Source: Paenibacillus sp. IHBB 10380 (GTDB lineage Bacteria; Bacillota; Bacilli; Paenibacillales; Paenibacillaceae). Taken from it: DNA of 64,000 nt. Positions within the stretch are counted from its first letter, which is position 1. Each line of letters begins with the position of its first letter. Made by a program: the position numbers and the translations under genes. The notes below the pieces were generated by a model. The model had not been told where the DNA came from, made no database searches, and was given only the letters and a program-made list of their open reading frames with translations. Below are positions 23,872-35,345 of this stretch, piece after piece. The stretch is taken from assembly GCF_000949425.1 (NCBI RefSeq), contig NZ_CP010976.1, positions 1,054,001 to 1,118,000 on the forward strand, written 5' to 3'.

Positions 23872-26133
23872 ATGTCGGTAATTGAAAAAGAAATGAAAGA
23901 CATGCAATCTGGTTGGAGAAGCTTTAAGAAGGGTAAATGGGAAAGAAAGATTAATGTTAATGATTTTATTCTAACTAACATTAATCCTTATCTAGGTGAT
24001 GAATCATTCTTGGTAGGTCCCACACAGAATACAACTGAATTATGGAAGATTGTATCTGATCTAACGAAGCAAGAAAGAGATAACGGCGGCGTCTTAGATG
24101 TCGATGTCAACACGCCAGCTACTATTGTCTCTCATGACCCAGGATATTTGGACAAAGACAAAGAACAAATTGTTGGTGTCCAAACGGATGAGCCATTCAA
24201 ACGTTCTATTCAACCTCTAGGTGGCATTCGTATGATGATCGACGCTTGCGAGGCATATGGCTTTAAACTTTCTGATGATGTTGTGAAGACATTTACAGAC
24301 TTCCGTAAAACGCATAACCAAGGTGTGTTTGATGCTTATACCTCGGATATGAGAGCAGCTCGTAAAGCGGGTATCATTACAGGTCTTCCAGATGCTTATG
24401 GTCGCGGTCGTATTATTGGTGACTATCGTCGTGTTGCACTCTATGGTATTAAATTTCTAATTCAGGATAAGAAACGTGAATTAAATGATCTGGAAGTTGA
24501 CCTAATTGATGAAGATGTGATTCGTCTACGTGAAGAGTTATCAGAACAAATACGTGCTCTTGCTGAATTGAAGAAGATGGCTGAAATGCATGGTTTTGAT
24601 ATTTCAGAACCAGCTAAAACGGCTAAAGAAGCATTCCAATGGGTATATTTCGGATACTTGGCTGCAATTAAAGAACAAAATGGTGCTGCGATGTCTCTTG
24701 GTCGTGTATCCTCTTTCCTTGACATTTACGTACAACGTGATGTGGAAGAAGGTACGTTAACAGAAGAACAAGCGCAAGAATTAGTTGACCATTTTGTAAT
24801 GAAATTACGTATCGTTAAGTTCCTTCGTACACCAGATTACAATGAATTATTCAGTGGAGACCCTACTTGGGTTACAGAATCCATTGGGGGTATGTCCATC
24901 AATGGTAAAACTCGTGTAACTAAGAACAGTTTCCGTTTCCTTCATACACTATATAACTTGGGTGCGGCACCGGAACCTAACTTGACTGTATTGTGGTCAG
25001 AACAACTTCCAGAAGCCTTCAAGAAATATTGTTCTAAAGTATCTATAGAAACAAGTGCTATCCAGTATGAGAATGATGATCTGATGCGCCCAATCTATGG
25101 CGATGATTATGGTATTGCTTGTTGCGTATCCGCTATGCGTATCGGTAAGCAAATGCAATTCTTTGGCGCTCGCGCTAACCTAGCTAAATGTTTGCTGTAT
25201 GCCATCAATGGTGGTGTGGATGAAAAATCTGGCGCACAAGTCGGTCCAGAGTATCAACCTATTACGGATGAGGTACTGAATTATGATGAAGTACTGAAAC
25301 GTTTCAAACCAATGATGAAATGGCTTGCTAAGCTTTATATGAACTCACTAAATGTCATTCATTATATGCATGATAAATATGCTTACGAAAGAATTGAAAT
25401 GGCGCTTCATGACCGTGATATTCTTCGTACTATGGCATGTGGAATTGCAGGACTTTCCGTAGCAGCTGATTCACTAAGTGCTATTAAATATGCAACGGTT
25501 AAACCAATCCGTAATGAGCAAGGTATTGCCGTTGATTTCATCATTGAAGGTGAATACCCTTGCTACGGTAACAACGATGATCGTGTAGATAATATCGCTA
25601 TTGAACTGGTTGAAACGTTCATGGGCATGATCCGTAACAATAAAGCTTACCGTAATGCTTTGCCTACACAGTCTATCTTGACAATTACTTCTAATGTAGT
25701 TTATGGTAAGAAAACAGGTACAACTCCTGATGGACGTAAAGCAGGGGAACCATTTGCACCAGGTGCTAACCCAATGCACGGACGTGATAAGAAAGGCGCT
25801 TTGGCTTCCTTGAGTTCTGTTGCCAAATTGCCGTATGAAGATAGCTTAGATGGTATCTCCAATACATTCTCCATCGTACCGAAAGCACTGGGTAAAGAAG
25901 AAGATACACGCAAATCTAATCTCGTTGCTATGATGGATGGATACTTTGGTAGTGGTGCTCATCATCTCAACGTCAACGTATTCAACCGGGAGCAACTAAT
26001 GGATGCGATGGATCACCCAGAAGAATATCCACAATTGACGATTCGTGTATCTGGTTATGCAGTTAACTTCATTAAACTTACTCGCGAGCAACAGTTGGAT
26101 GTTATTAATCGTACATTCCATGGTTCGATGTAA
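23872..26133 (+). CDS. pflB: Pyruvate formate-lyase, glycyl radical enzyme
   Basis: The 753-residue enzyme converts pyruvate and CoA to acetyl-CoA and formate under anoxia. The catalytic cysteine pair is C417-C418 in IACCVSAM. The radical glycine is Gly728 in RVSGYAVNF, 25 residues from the end, as usual. GGAGGG precedes the ATG. It is followed 57 bp later by its activase gene. The oxygen-sensitive chemistry fits the FNR-type boxes upstream. Formate might leave through the FNT channel encoded by nirC, although that gene sits in another operon. Confidence 0.97.
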   Translation: MSVIEKEMKDMQSGWRSFKKGKWERKINVNDFILTNINPYLGDESFLVGPTQNTTELWKIVSDLTKQERDNGGVLDVDVNTPATIVSHDPGYLDKDKEQIVGVQTDEPFKRSIQPLGGIRMMIDACEAYGFKLSDDVVKTFTDFRKTHNQGVFDAYTSDMRAARKAGIITGLPDAYGRGRIIGDYRRVALYGIKFLIQDKKRELNDLEVDLIDEDVIRLREELSEQIRALAELKKMAEMHGFDISEPAKTAKEAFQWVYFGYLAAIKEQNGAAMSLGRVSSFLDIYVQRDVEEGTLTEEQAQELVDHFVMKLRIVKFLRTPDYNELFSGDPTWVTESIGGMSINGKTRVTKNSFRFLHTLYNLGAAPEPNLTVLWSEQLPEAFKKYCSKVSIETSAIQYENDDLMRPIYGDDYGIACCVSAMRIGKQMQFFGARANLAKCLLYAINGGVDEKSGAQVGPEYQPITDEVLNYDEVLKRFKPMMKWLAKLYMNSLNVIHYMHDKYAYERIEMALHDRDILRTMACGIAGLSVAADSLSAIKYATVKPIRNEQGIAVDFIIEGEYPCYGNNDDRVDNIAIELVETFMGMIRNNKAYRNALPTQSILTITSNVVYGKKTGTTPDGRKAGEPFAPGANPMHGRDKKGALASLSSVAKLPYEDSLDGISNTFSIVPKALGKEEDTRKSNLVAMMDGYFGSGAHHLNVNVFNREQLMDAMDHPEEYPQLTIRVSGYAVNFIKLTREQQLDVINRTFHGSM

Positions 26134-26190
26134 GTCAGGTAAACAACAACTATACTTTTAAGACAGCGGATGCGGAGAGGGTGACTTCAT

Positions 26191-26931
26191 ATGATTAAAG
26201 GACGTATTCACTCAATGGAGACCTTTGGGACAGTTGATGGACCGGGCATCCGCTTTGTCCTTTTCATGCAGGGATGTCTAATGAAATGTCAATACTGCCA
26301 TAACCCAGATACATGGGCGCTGAATGAGGGCAAAGAGATGACGGTCGAAGATGTACTGTCTGAGATTGAGCCGTACATCAACTATTATCGTTCTTCTGGT
26401 GGAGGCCTTACAGTCTCTGGAGGCGAACCTACATTGCAGGCTCATTTCGTTGCTGAGGTGTTCAAGGAAGCTAAGCGTCGATGGAACCTTCATACAACAC
26501 TAGATAGTAACGGGTTTAATGATGCCAACAAGATTCATGAATTATTGGATGTTACTGATTTGGTACTTCTAGATATTAAGCATATTGATGACGAGAAACA
26601 CATCAAGCTGACAGCAAGAAGTAACGAACGAACACTCAAGACAGCAAATTGGTTATCAGAACATGGTCATGCGATGTGGATCCGTCACGTATATGTTCCA
26701 GGAATTCATGATCAAGAAGAAGATTTGATTCATTTAGGTCAGTTTATTGGTACGCTAAATGGAGTAGAGAAATTCGAAATTCTACCTTATCATCAAATGG
26801 GGATTTATAAATGGGAAGCACTTGGCAGAGAATACCCGTTACAAGGTGTTCCTTCACCTTCTGATGAAGAAGTGCAGCGAGCTTACCGCCTTATTGAAGA
26901 GGGACGTAGACAAACAAGTACAGTTAGATAG
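26191..26931 (+). CDS. pflA: Pyruvate formate-lyase activating enzyme (radical SAM)
   Basis: The 246-residue protein generates the glycyl radical on PflB using S-adenosylmethionine. The radical SAM cluster motif is C29-x3-C33-x2-C36 in GCLMKCQYCHNPDTW, and the SAM-binding SGGEPTLQ follows. The start is ATG 26191 with GAGAGGGTGA upstream. It is the second gene of the pflBA operon. Its stop codon lies inside the first bases of an intergenic repeat element (copy A), so the C terminus may have been trimmed or set by that insertion. Confidence 0.96.
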   Translation: MIKGRIHSMETFGTVDGPGIRFVLFMQGCLMKCQYCHNPDTWALNEGKEMTVEDVLSEIEPYINYYRSSGGGLTVSGGEPTLQAHFVAEVFKEAKRRWNLHTTLDSNGFNDANKIHELLDVTDLVLLDIKHIDDEKHIKLTARSNERTLKTANWLSEHGHAMWIRHVYVPGIHDQEEDLIHLGQFIGTLNGVEKFEILPYHQMGIYKWEALGREYPLQGVPSPSDEEVQRAYRLIEEGRRQTSTVR

Positions 26932-27010
26932 ATTGAACTAAAGTTTTCACCCCAGAGTTCTATAAATTCTAAAGTAATCAATAATAAGGTTGCTCTTTAG
27001 TTCATTCTAT
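26928..27010. repeat. Intergenic inverted-repeat element, copy A
   Basis: The 83-bp copy begins ATAGATTGAACTAAAG and ends CTTTAGTTCATTCTAT, which are imperfect terminal inverted repeats. It matches copies B (34459-34547, opposite orientation) and C (54735-54827, opposite orientation) at both ends, with a more variable middle. There is no coding capacity. It overlaps the pflA stop codon. Confidence 0.75.
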
Positions 27011-27027
27011 ATGAATACATTAATATC

Positions 27028-27066
27028 AAGGGCATTCTTTCGTATAGAAAGAGTGTCCCTTTTCAC
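27028..27066 (+). terminator. Terminator of pflBA
   Basis: AAGGGCATTCTTTC pairs with AGAAAGAGTGTCCCTT around a short loop, followed by TTTT. Confidence 0.82.
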
Positions 27067-27121
27067 AATGATATGATATTATTAGAATAATAATCTCTTT
27101 TATTTGAAAGGATGGTAATAA

Positions 27122-28762
27122 TTGTTGTTACATACCTCTAGCATGTCTTTAGAACAAAAGATTGGACAAATGTTTATTTGTGGATTTCCAACTGAACAAC
27201 CTGATGAGAATATTCAAACCTTAATTGAAGACTATCATCTTGGTGGAATTATTTATTTTAGACGTAACGTTAAGAGTTTAACTCAAATGAAAGCGTTGTC
27301 AGATTCGCTTCAAAGCCTAGCCCTTCGTGATGAGCAACCTCCGTTGTGGATTGCAATAGATCAAGAGGGTGGAATGGTTGCTCGAATTGATGTGGAGGAA
27401 ATGAGCTCCATTCCTGGTAACATGGCACTTGGAGCAACAGCTAATACTGAATATAGTTTCAAGGCAGGTTCGGTAAATGCTTCTGAATTATTGTCGCTTG
27501 GAATTAATATGAATTTGGCACCTTGTCTAGATATAAATAATAATCCAATGAATCCTATTATTGGAATTCGCTCCTTTGGAGAAGATCCAGATCAGGTAAG
27601 TGAGCACGGCGAAGCCGTTATTCGAGCATATCAGGAACAAGGTTTATCAGCTGTTGGTAAGCATTTTCCAGGTCATGGGGACACGATGTCCGACTCACAT
27701 TTTGGAGTTGCGATAATACCTCATGATATGGATAGATTGAGAAAAATCGAATTAAAACCTTTTGTAAAAGCTATTGAATATGGTATTGATGCTATAATGA
27801 CTGCTCACGTCATATTTCCAGCAATCGAACCGAATCAAATTCCAGCTACACTATCATCTGCAGTGCTTACCGATTTGCTTAGAAAAGAATTAGGATTTCA
27901 AGGATTGATTATGACAGATTGTTTAGAAATGCATGCTATTTCTCAGACATGCGGTATATCTGAAGGCGCGATCAGAGCGATTAACGCAGGAGCTGATTGT
28001 ATATTGGTATCGCATACTTACAGTGAACAGGTTGCGGCTCTAGAGGCTGTGAAGAAAGCTGTAGAGACGGGCGTCATTAAGGAAAGCACCATCGATGATG
28101 CAGTTACCCGAATTTTAGCTATGAAAGATAAACGACTGGGATCTAGATATTGTGAAGATGGTAGTCATACAAATGTTATAGAAAATCAAGTTGAGATAAG
28201 TGGGTCACATCAGAGCTTACTCACTGAAATCACAGACAGCGTGATAACGCTTGTTAAGGATGAAGGCCAGTTACCACTAAAAGGTAACGAGCCGGTGTTG
28301 GTGATTTGGCCAAAGGTTGATAGTAATGACCAAATGGATCAACCATGGACTCATCAGATTACTTTAGGTTCTGTACTTAACGAACGGAGAAATGATGTAA
28401 AAGAAATGGACATGAGTCTCGATCCATCGCTAGATGAGATTGAGAATATACTCTTAGCGTCCCAGAGTTATAAACAAATCGTTATGGCTACTTACACAGC
28501 AGGAGATAAGCTTTCTAATGGACAGCGTATTCTGGCAGAGAAGTTAATTAGTCGAAATCATAAGTCATTAATAGTGACCTCAATGCGTAATCCTTATGAT
28601 TATAAATATATCACGGATGTACCAGCGTATATATGTTGCTATGAGAATACACCCTTAATATTGCAATCATTAGCTTCTGTTCTAACAGGATCCATTACTC
28701 CCAAGGGAAAACTTCCTGTAACATTAAGTGACCAATATCCTATAGGTTGGGGAATAGAATAA
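27122..28762 (+). CDS. nagZ: Glycoside hydrolase family 3 beta-N-acetylglucosaminidase
   Basis: The 546-residue protein has the GH3 NagZ barrel (about 10-340) with the K180-HFPGHGDT-xx-DSH motif that holds the His/Asp acid-base pair, and nucleophile Asp266 in MTDCLEM. It removes terminal GlcNAc from muropeptides in wall recycling. The extra C-terminal domain (about 345-546) makes it longer than the proteobacterial enzyme and like Bacillus NagZ, but there is no signal peptide or lipobox, so this one should be cytosolic. The TTG at 27122 has AAAGGATGG 6 nt upstream. Confidence 0.9.
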   Translation: MLLHTSSMSLEQKIGQMFICGFPTEQPDENIQTLIEDYHLGGIIYFRRNVKSLTQMKALSDSLQSLALRDEQPPLWIAIDQEGGMVARIDVEEMSSIPGNMALGATANTEYSFKAGSVNASELLSLGINMNLAPCLDINNNPMNPIIGIRSFGEDPDQVSEHGEAVIRAYQEQGLSAVGKHFPGHGDTMSDSHFGVAIIPHDMDRLRKIELKPFVKAIEYGIDAIMTAHVIFPAIEPNQIPATLSSAVLTDLLRKELGFQGLIMTDCLEMHAISQTCGISEGAIRAINAGADCILVSHTYSEQVAALEAVKKAVETGVIKESTIDDAVTRILAMKDKRLGSRYCEDGSHTNVIENQVEISGSHQSLLTEITDSVITLVKDEGQLPLKGNEPVLVIWPKVDSNDQMDQPWTHQITLGSVLNERRNDVKEMDMSLDPSLDEIENILLASQSYKQIVMATYTAGDKLSNGQRILAEKLISRNHKSLIVTSMRNPYDYKYITDVPAYICCYENTPLILQSLASVLTGSITPKGKLPVTLSDQYPIGWGIE

Positions 28763-28781
28763 GCTATAAATGAGGGATTAT

Positions 28782-28822
28782 AACAAGGTTCTCTTTAGAT
28801 AGAGATACCTTGTTTTTTTTGT
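28782..28822 (+). terminator. Terminator after nagZ
   Basis: AACAAGGT and ACCTTGTT enclose an inner TCTCT/AGAGA stem and are followed by eight T. Confidence 0.85.
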
Positions 28823-28916
28823 TATATTTATTTTTCAGAAACTTTTCCCGTTTAGTTGCGTCTATTAGTATGTGAAAAGAGAGAGTTAGATATAAATTGG
28901 GTAGAGGAGATTACGA

Positions 28917-31109
28917 ATGAATTTCAAGAAGATCACATTAATTGCGTTATTTGTAGCAACTCAGACAGTTATGTTAGCGATTCCAGTTAGCGCGGATGGT
29001 GCCGTATCCGCTCAACCAATTCAACCAAATATGGCTATTGAATCAGTAAAAGAGGGCGATGTCAGTGATTCAGATATGATTGAACCCGAAATTGGCGAGT
29101 CAAATAATGACGATGTGGAGTCTGTTGACGATATTGAGTCCGTTGACGATAATAAGCCCATTGACGATAATAAGCCAGTTGATCCTGAGGGAAAAGAACC
29201 AACTAGCAAAGATGTAGAAACACAAAACGTATCTACAGGTGCTGGTGAATTGATTCTTATGATGAACAGTGACAAGATGTATCAGAATAATCAGTTGTAT
29301 TTAGCCGGACGACCGATGACAGTGAAGAACGGAATATCTTATGTTGCTGTTCGGGCTTTGGTAGATCGTGTAGGTCTAAAGCTTACATATGATGGTAAGA
29401 CAAAGGAAACCATTATTATAAGTGGCGGCAATGAATTAAGGTTCACGACTAACAGTAAGAGTTATAAGGTTAACGGTGTAGTAAAGGCTATGAAAGGACC
29501 GGCATTTCAAGAGAAGAGTGTATTCATGGTTCCTTTAACTTCTATTACTCAAGCCCTTAATATTCCTTACACAGTAGACGCTGTAGGAAAAAGAGTCATT
29601 CTAAGTCTTTCTAGCAAACCTGTGGCTTCGTTTACAGTGAAGGAGAAGGAAATTTTTGCAGGACAGACGAAAATTACTTATCAAACAAAGAGCTCGTCTC
29701 CATCAGGATTAAAAATCGTTGATGAACGATGGGATGGCCGTCAAGAAACGTTTGAAGAGTCTGGATCCCACGTCGTAACGTATTCTGTTCAGGATTCGGA
29801 CGGTGAATGGAGCGAGCCTTACTCCCTAACCATTCAAGTTAAAGCTCCCAATCTTCCTCCTGTAGCTATGTTCGCTACAGATAAAGAAGAGTATAAGATG
29901 GGTGAGTATATAACAATCACAGATCAAAGCACGGATGATGAGAACCAAATTACTAAGCATGACTGGGCCAATAAAGAGCTAGCCTTCTTTAGACCAGGAC
30001 CGGTAACTATTGGACTAACCGTGACGGATAACCAAGGTCAAAAGGATTACTTTGAGAAGACGATTACCATCACGGAGGATTCCTTATATAGTGAGTCTGA
30101 CTTTAATCAATTGTTTAAACCAATAGGAGACAGCTATGCTTTTGATGGATCTTCGGTTCCTTCACTCCCTCAGATTCCATTCTCTATATCTTCCGAGCCA
30201 TCAACTCTAATTCGTAGTAACAGTCCGGAAACTGTGTATTCTGAAGGTATTGTGTACCGCGAGACTGCATTAGGAGACGCTCGATTCATGGTGCATCATC
30301 AGAATTCGTTGAAAAAAGATGTGAAGATGTATGTTATAGCTACGAATAAGAATTCACAGGCAACTAAGATTGATATCAAGGATTCTGGATTTGCTGGACC
30401 GAGTCCTTTTGCAACAGCTGCGGGTAATTTATCTGTTGATCGTTATTTCCAATCGATGCAGAATTTCTATGCTAAGCAAAGTGTTACTATTGCACCAGGA
30501 GAAAGTCAGATTATTCTAACTGATTTGAATAAAACAGCCATGAAGCCTGGCTCCATTATTTCATTATTTGCTGATGTATATAGTGATTTACCGATAGAGT
30601 ATAACGTTATTATGATTGATGCTGTTAAAGAGCCCATTACGACTTTACCTACCTTGCGTTTCTTGGAAGAGGATATTCATAACAGAGGAACTTACCTTGA
30701 TTCTACAAGATTGATATTCTCGGGTGACGTTATTGGCGAAACGGCTTCACGTCTATCTATAGGAGATAATAATGCAGATCCGAACCTTCTTGGCGCTGAC
30801 GGTGTAACAGGTGCCGAGAAATCAAATGCAGGTAACTTTGGTGTTCTTTACAAAATTACCCTAGATCGCGTTGCTCCAAATACGTTAGTCACTTTTAACG
30901 GCCGTGGTGGTAAATACGCTGGTGTTATGCTCGTGAATGGAGATCTTGTCAAGGTTCCAAACACGGGATCGTTATCGAATTCTAGCCAGTCTAGTGTCTT
31001 ACACCGTACAGGAGATTACGAACAGAAGTTAGAAATGTGGTTTACAGCAGCACCAGGTAGTAATCTACCTGTTAATCTATTGTTTATCCCATTACCTGTA
31101 AGCAAATAA
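28917..31109 (+). CDS. Secreted protein with copper amine oxidase N-terminal-like domain
   Basis: The 730-residue exported protein has a signal peptide (MNFKKITLIALF..., likely cleavage near VSA-DG). An acidic low-complexity spacer (about 50-95) contains four 6-residue repeats. A copper amine oxidase N-like domain follows (about 108-240; MTVKNGISYVAVRAL and VFMVPLTSIT are its paired signatures), then two PKD/Ig-like modules (about 240-310 and 315-390). A long C-terminal region of unknown fold completes it. In Paenibacillus such domains are common in cell-surface proteins and do not imply amine oxidase activity. It is monocistronic. The start ATG 28917 has GTAGAGGAG-like purines upstream. Confidence 0.8.
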   Translation: MNFKKITLIALFVATQTVMLAIPVSADGAVSAQPIQPNMAIESVKEGDVSDSDMIEPEIGESNNDDVESVDDIESVDDNKPIDDNKPVDPEGKEPTSKDVETQNVSTGAGELILMMNSDKMYQNNQLYLAGRPMTVKNGISYVAVRALVDRVGLKLTYDGKTKETIIISGGNELRFTTNSKSYKVNGVVKAMKGPAFQEKSVFMVPLTSITQALNIPYTVDAVGKRVILSLSSKPVASFTVKEKEIFAGQTKITYQTKSSSPSGLKIVDERWDGRQETFEESGSHVVTYSVQDSDGEWSEPYSLTIQVKAPNLPPVAMFATDKEEYKMGEYITITDQSTDDENQITKHDWANKELAFFRPGPVTIGLTVTDNQGQKDYFEKTITITEDSLYSESDFNQLFKPIGDSYAFDGSSVPSLPQIPFSISSEPSTLIRSNSPETVYSEGIVYRETALGDARFMVHHQNSLKKDVKMYVIATNKNSQATKIDIKDSGFAGPSPFATAAGNLSVDRYFQSMQNFYAKQSVTIAPGESQIILTDLNKTAMKPGSIISLFADVYSDLPIEYNVIMIDAVKEPITTLPTLRFLEEDIHNRGTYLDSTRLIFSGDVIGETASRLSIGDNNADPNLLGADGVTGAEKSNAGNFGVLYKITLDRVAPNTLVTFNGRGGKYAGVMLVNGDLVKVPNTGSLSNSSQSSVLHRTGDYEQKLEMWFTAAPGSNLPVNLLFIPLPVSK
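29106..29177 (+). repeat. Four 18-bp in-frame tandem repeats
   Basis: Four successive 18-bp units encode NDDVES, VDDIES, VDDNKP and IDDNKP in the spacer of the secreted protein. The last two units differ in only two bases, suggesting recent duplication and possible length variation between strains. Confidence 0.75.
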
Positions 31110-31130
31110 CGAACTTATTTATTCATTCTG

Positions 31131-31160
31131 AAGAGGACCTCAATAGAGGTTCTCTTTTAC
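31131..31160 (+). terminator. Terminator after the secreted protein gene
   Basis: AAGAGGACCTC and GAGGTTCTCTT (one mismatch) with an AATA loop, followed by TTTAC. Confidence 0.78.
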
Positions 31161-31272
31161 TTTTTACAGGCGTATAAGTGAATAGAACGGGAGGGCTTCA
31201 TTGACGATGCTCTCTTTTTATTGCATTATTAAGGTATAAAAGTAATTAAGGATGTTTCAGGAGGATGAGCGT

Positions 31273-31737
31273 ATGCTATCGACAGAACAGATCATTCAGG
31301 TGATGTCGGAACAAGGGCTTCGTATTACCGATCAACGTAAAACGCTCGCTAATTTATTTGGTGAAAGTTCCGGTTTTTTATCAGCCAAGGACGTTTATGA
31401 TCATATGGGAAAAAAGTATAGCGGTCTTAGCTTTGATACGGTCTATCGAAACCTACGTGTCATGCAGGAGCTAGGTGTACTAGAACAGGTTGTGTTTGAA
31501 GATGGAGTGAAGTTTAAAGCTCATTGTGCAGAACATATGCACCATCATCATATGATTTGTCTACAGTGTCAGAAGACATATCCAATTGCATTCTGTCCTA
31601 TGAATATGACGGATGCACCAGACCAGTTCCAAGTGGTTAAGCATAAATTTGAAGTGTTTGGATATTGTAAGGACTGTCAGGAGATTGTGGGAGAGGAAGA
31701 AGCACTTCCAACGGCTGAAATGAACGGAGTTCGTTAA
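31273..31737 (+). CDS. zur: Fur-family regulator, most like the zinc regulator Zur
   Basis: The 154-residue Fur-family repressor has a winged helix (about 5-80, [17 protein letters not shown]) and a metal-binding dimerisation domain. [17 protein letters not shown] and GYCKDC hold the regulatory His cluster and two CxxC structural zinc sites. The wording of [11 protein letters not shown] and HKFEVFGYC is closest to Bacillus Zur rather than Fur or PerR. The ATG at 31273 has CAGGAGGATGAG just upstream; an earlier ATG at 31252 precedes this site and is rejected. yidD follows only 2 bp after the stop. Confidence 0.86.
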   Translation: MLSTEQIIQVMSEQGLRITDQRKTLANLFGESSGFLSAKDVYDHMGKKYSGLSFDTVYRNLRVMQELGVLEQVVFEDGVKFKAHCAEHMHHHHMICLQCQKTYPIAFCPMNMTDAPDQFQVVKHKFEVFGYCKDCQEIVGEEEALPTAEMNGVR

Positions 31738-31739
31738 TC

Positions 31740-32009
31740 ATGGCTATTGTGCGCAAACTGGTGAAGGGACCAATTGTGGTCTATCGTAAGTTTATATCAC
31801 CCTTAAAGCCGCCTACTTGCCGATTCTATCCCACGTGCTCTGCCTATGCTTTAGAAGCCATTGAGGTCCATGGAGCAGTCAAGGGAACATGGCTTGCCGC
31901 GAAAAGGATAGCCAAATGTCAACCTTTTCATCCTGGGGGAATTGATCTAGTACCACCACGTAAGGGTGAGCAGAATAATGTATTGAGTGAACCGGGAGAG
32001 CTGACCTAA
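31740..32009 (+). CDS. yidD: Membrane protein insertion efficiency factor YidD
   Basis: This 89-residue YidD-family protein has the diagnostic [20 protein letters not shown] segment and conserved basic face, and the GIDLVPP end. YidD is thought to help membrane protein insertion near YidC at the inner face of the membrane. It is usually beside rnpA-oxaA; here it lies 2 bp behind zur and is probably translationally coupled to it, an arrangement I have no ready explanation for. A GGAG lies 14 bp upstream in the zur end. Confidence 0.92.
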   Translation: MAIVRKLVKGPIVVYRKFISPLKPPTCRFYPTCSAYALEAIEVHGAVKGTWLAAKRIAKCQPFHPGGIDLVPPRKGEQNNVLSEPGELT

Positions 32010-32030
32010 GCACGGGTCATGGGTCTTAAC

Positions 32031-32060
32031 TTGACAAATAGTGACTCTCTTCAGTATATT
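32031..32060 (+). promoter_or_regulatory. Sigma-A-type promoter of the metG leader
   Basis: TTGACA (32031-32036) and TATATT (32055-32060) are 18 bp apart, directly upstream of the T-box leader. Confidence 0.72.
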
Positions 32061-32067
32061 ATGGAAT

Positions 32068-32357
32068 ATATGTTGATTTCCAAGGAACGGATAAGTACGA
32101 GAATTGCTTAGTGTCAGAGAGCCGGAGAATTGCTGCAATCCGGTCTAAGCTGATTCTTGGAATATGGTCCGGGAGGAACTGCCTTCAAGCGACAGAGATT
32201 GTTTTCTTTGCGTAAGGGGACGGCGTGTGCCAGCGTTAATGGACGGTTCTCGTTAATAACGAAACCGATGGAGCCTACAATCTGTGAGGATGTAGGGAAA
32301 TTGGGTGGTAACACGTGAGATAACTCTCGTCCCATATGGGGATGGGAGTTTTTTGTG
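32068..32357 (+). ncRNA. T-box riboswitch, methionine-type, upstream of metG
   Basis: The leader has the T-box sequence GGGTGGTAACACG (32303-32315) in the antiterminator region, then a terminator (32322-32357: ACTCTCGTCCC/GGATGGGAGTT and T6). Upstream lies a long stem I with an AGAGA-type bulge (near 32115-32122). The most plausible specifier codon is ATG at 32164-32166, read by uncharged tRNA-Met. When tRNA-Met is uncharged the antiterminator should form and metG be expressed. The boundaries and specifier are my reading of the folding, not a computed structure. Confidence 0.85.
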
Positions 32358-32384
32358 TATTTATAATTTGAGAGGATGAGATGA

Positions 32385-34361
<1,977 letters not shown>

Positions 34362-34396
34362 AGTGTTGTATTAAGGATTAGTAGAATAAGATAAGT

Positions 34397-34567
34397 AACG
34401 ATATACAGTATTGATTGATCTGAAGGAAAAGTATAAACTTCAGCTCAATCAATACCCTATAGAATGAACTAAAGACGAACCCTCATATTTTTGTTTTTTA
34501 CTAAAACTCTTTAGAAATTGGGGAGTGTAAACTTTAGTTCAATCTATACTTTAAAGAGTATATCGTT
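34397..34567. repeat. Nested palindromic element between metG and ccdA
   Basis: Outer arms AACGATATAC (34397-34406) and GTATATCGTT (34558-34567) are perfect complements. Inside are two hairpins side by side: 34408-34455 (18-bp arms GTATTGATTGATCTGAAG, 17 of 18 paired, 12-nt loop) and 34459-34547 (repeat copy B). The smaller hairpin's arm resembles the end of the repeat family, GATTGA(A/G)CT(A/G)AAG. There is no coding capacity. Confidence 0.65.
34459..34547. repeat. Intergenic inverted-repeat element, copy B
   Basis: This 89-bp copy begins ATAGAATGAACTAAAG and ends CTTTAGTTCAATCTAT, the reverse-oriented relative of copy A. It lies inside the nested palindrome after metG and also carries AAAGACGAACCCTCATA, shared with copy C. 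Confidence 0.75.
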
Positions 34568-34609
34568 ATTTATAGTTACTACACGAAGACTTAATTGGAG
34601 GTGAAGTCA

Positions 34610-35323
34610 TTGTCAGATATTAATGTAGGACTTGCCTTTGTAGCCGGATTTGCTTCATTTATTTCTCCATGCTGTTTGCCGTTATACCCATCTTATTTGT
34701 CTTACATTACGGGAATGTCGGTTCAACAGCTCAAGACTGAGCAGAATAAAAAAGACGTCCGATTTCGGACACTCACACACACATTGGCGTTTATTCTAGG
34801 ATTCTCTGTTGTATTCTATACACTGGGTATAGGAGCAGGATTATTTGGTCAATTTTTTACGGATAACAGAGGTCTAATTAGGCAATTGTCAGCGATCTTA
34901 ATTATATTGATGGGCTTATTTTTATTGGGTATTTTCCAGCCGCGCTTTCTGATGAAGGAACGTAAAATGGATATGAAATTTAAACCTGCTGGATATCTGG
35001 GTTCGTTTATATTCGGTATAGGCTTCTCTGCAGGGTGGTCTCCATGTATTGGACCTATCTTGACTGCTATTATCGCAATGGCTGTAAGCGAGCCAGGAAC
35101 ATGGTTTAAATTGATTACAGCGTATACTGTAGGCTTCGCCTTGCCTTTCTTCATTCTTGCCTTTTTCATCGGGTCCACGAAATGGATATTGAAGTATTCT
35201 AATCTTATGATGAAAATAGGCGGAGTTCTAATGTTGCTGATGGGTATATTATTGTTTACAGACCAAATGTACAAAATAACGATTTGGCTTCAGCAAATTA
35301 CACCGGATTGGTTAATTTTTTAA
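34610..35323 (+). CDS. ccdA: Cytochrome c biogenesis protein CcdA
   Basis: The 237-residue membrane protein has about six helices and both reactive cysteine motifs of CcdA/DsbD-beta: ISPCCLPLYPSYLSY near the start and AGWSPCIGPIL in the middle. It carries electrons from cytosolic thioredoxin across the membrane to thiol-disulfide partners for cytochrome c maturation and, in sporulating bacteria, spore cortex formation. The TTG at 34610 has GGAGG 8 nt upstream; an earlier TTG at 34595 overlaps that site. It is monocistronic between the palindromes and splB. Confidence 0.93.
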   Translation: MSDINVGLAFVAGFASFISPCCLPLYPSYLSYITGMSVQQLKTEQNKKDVRFRTLTHTLAFILGFSVVFYTLGIGAGLFGQFFTDNRGLIRQLSAILIILMGLFLLGIFQPRFLMKERKMDMKFKPAGYLGSFIFGIGFSAGWSPCIGPILTAIIAMAVSEPGTWFKLITAYTVGFALPFFILAFFIGSTKWILKYSNLMMKIGGVLMLLMGILLFTDQMYKITIWLQQITPDWLIF

Positions 35324-35345
35324 GAGGATGAGAAGTAATCCCTTA

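Noticed and set aside
34849..35274. Reverse-strand frame of 141 codons inside ccdA
   Set aside because: It is the antisense shadow of a membrane-protein gene, whose hydrophobic codons read as Ile/Asn/Pro-rich nonsense.
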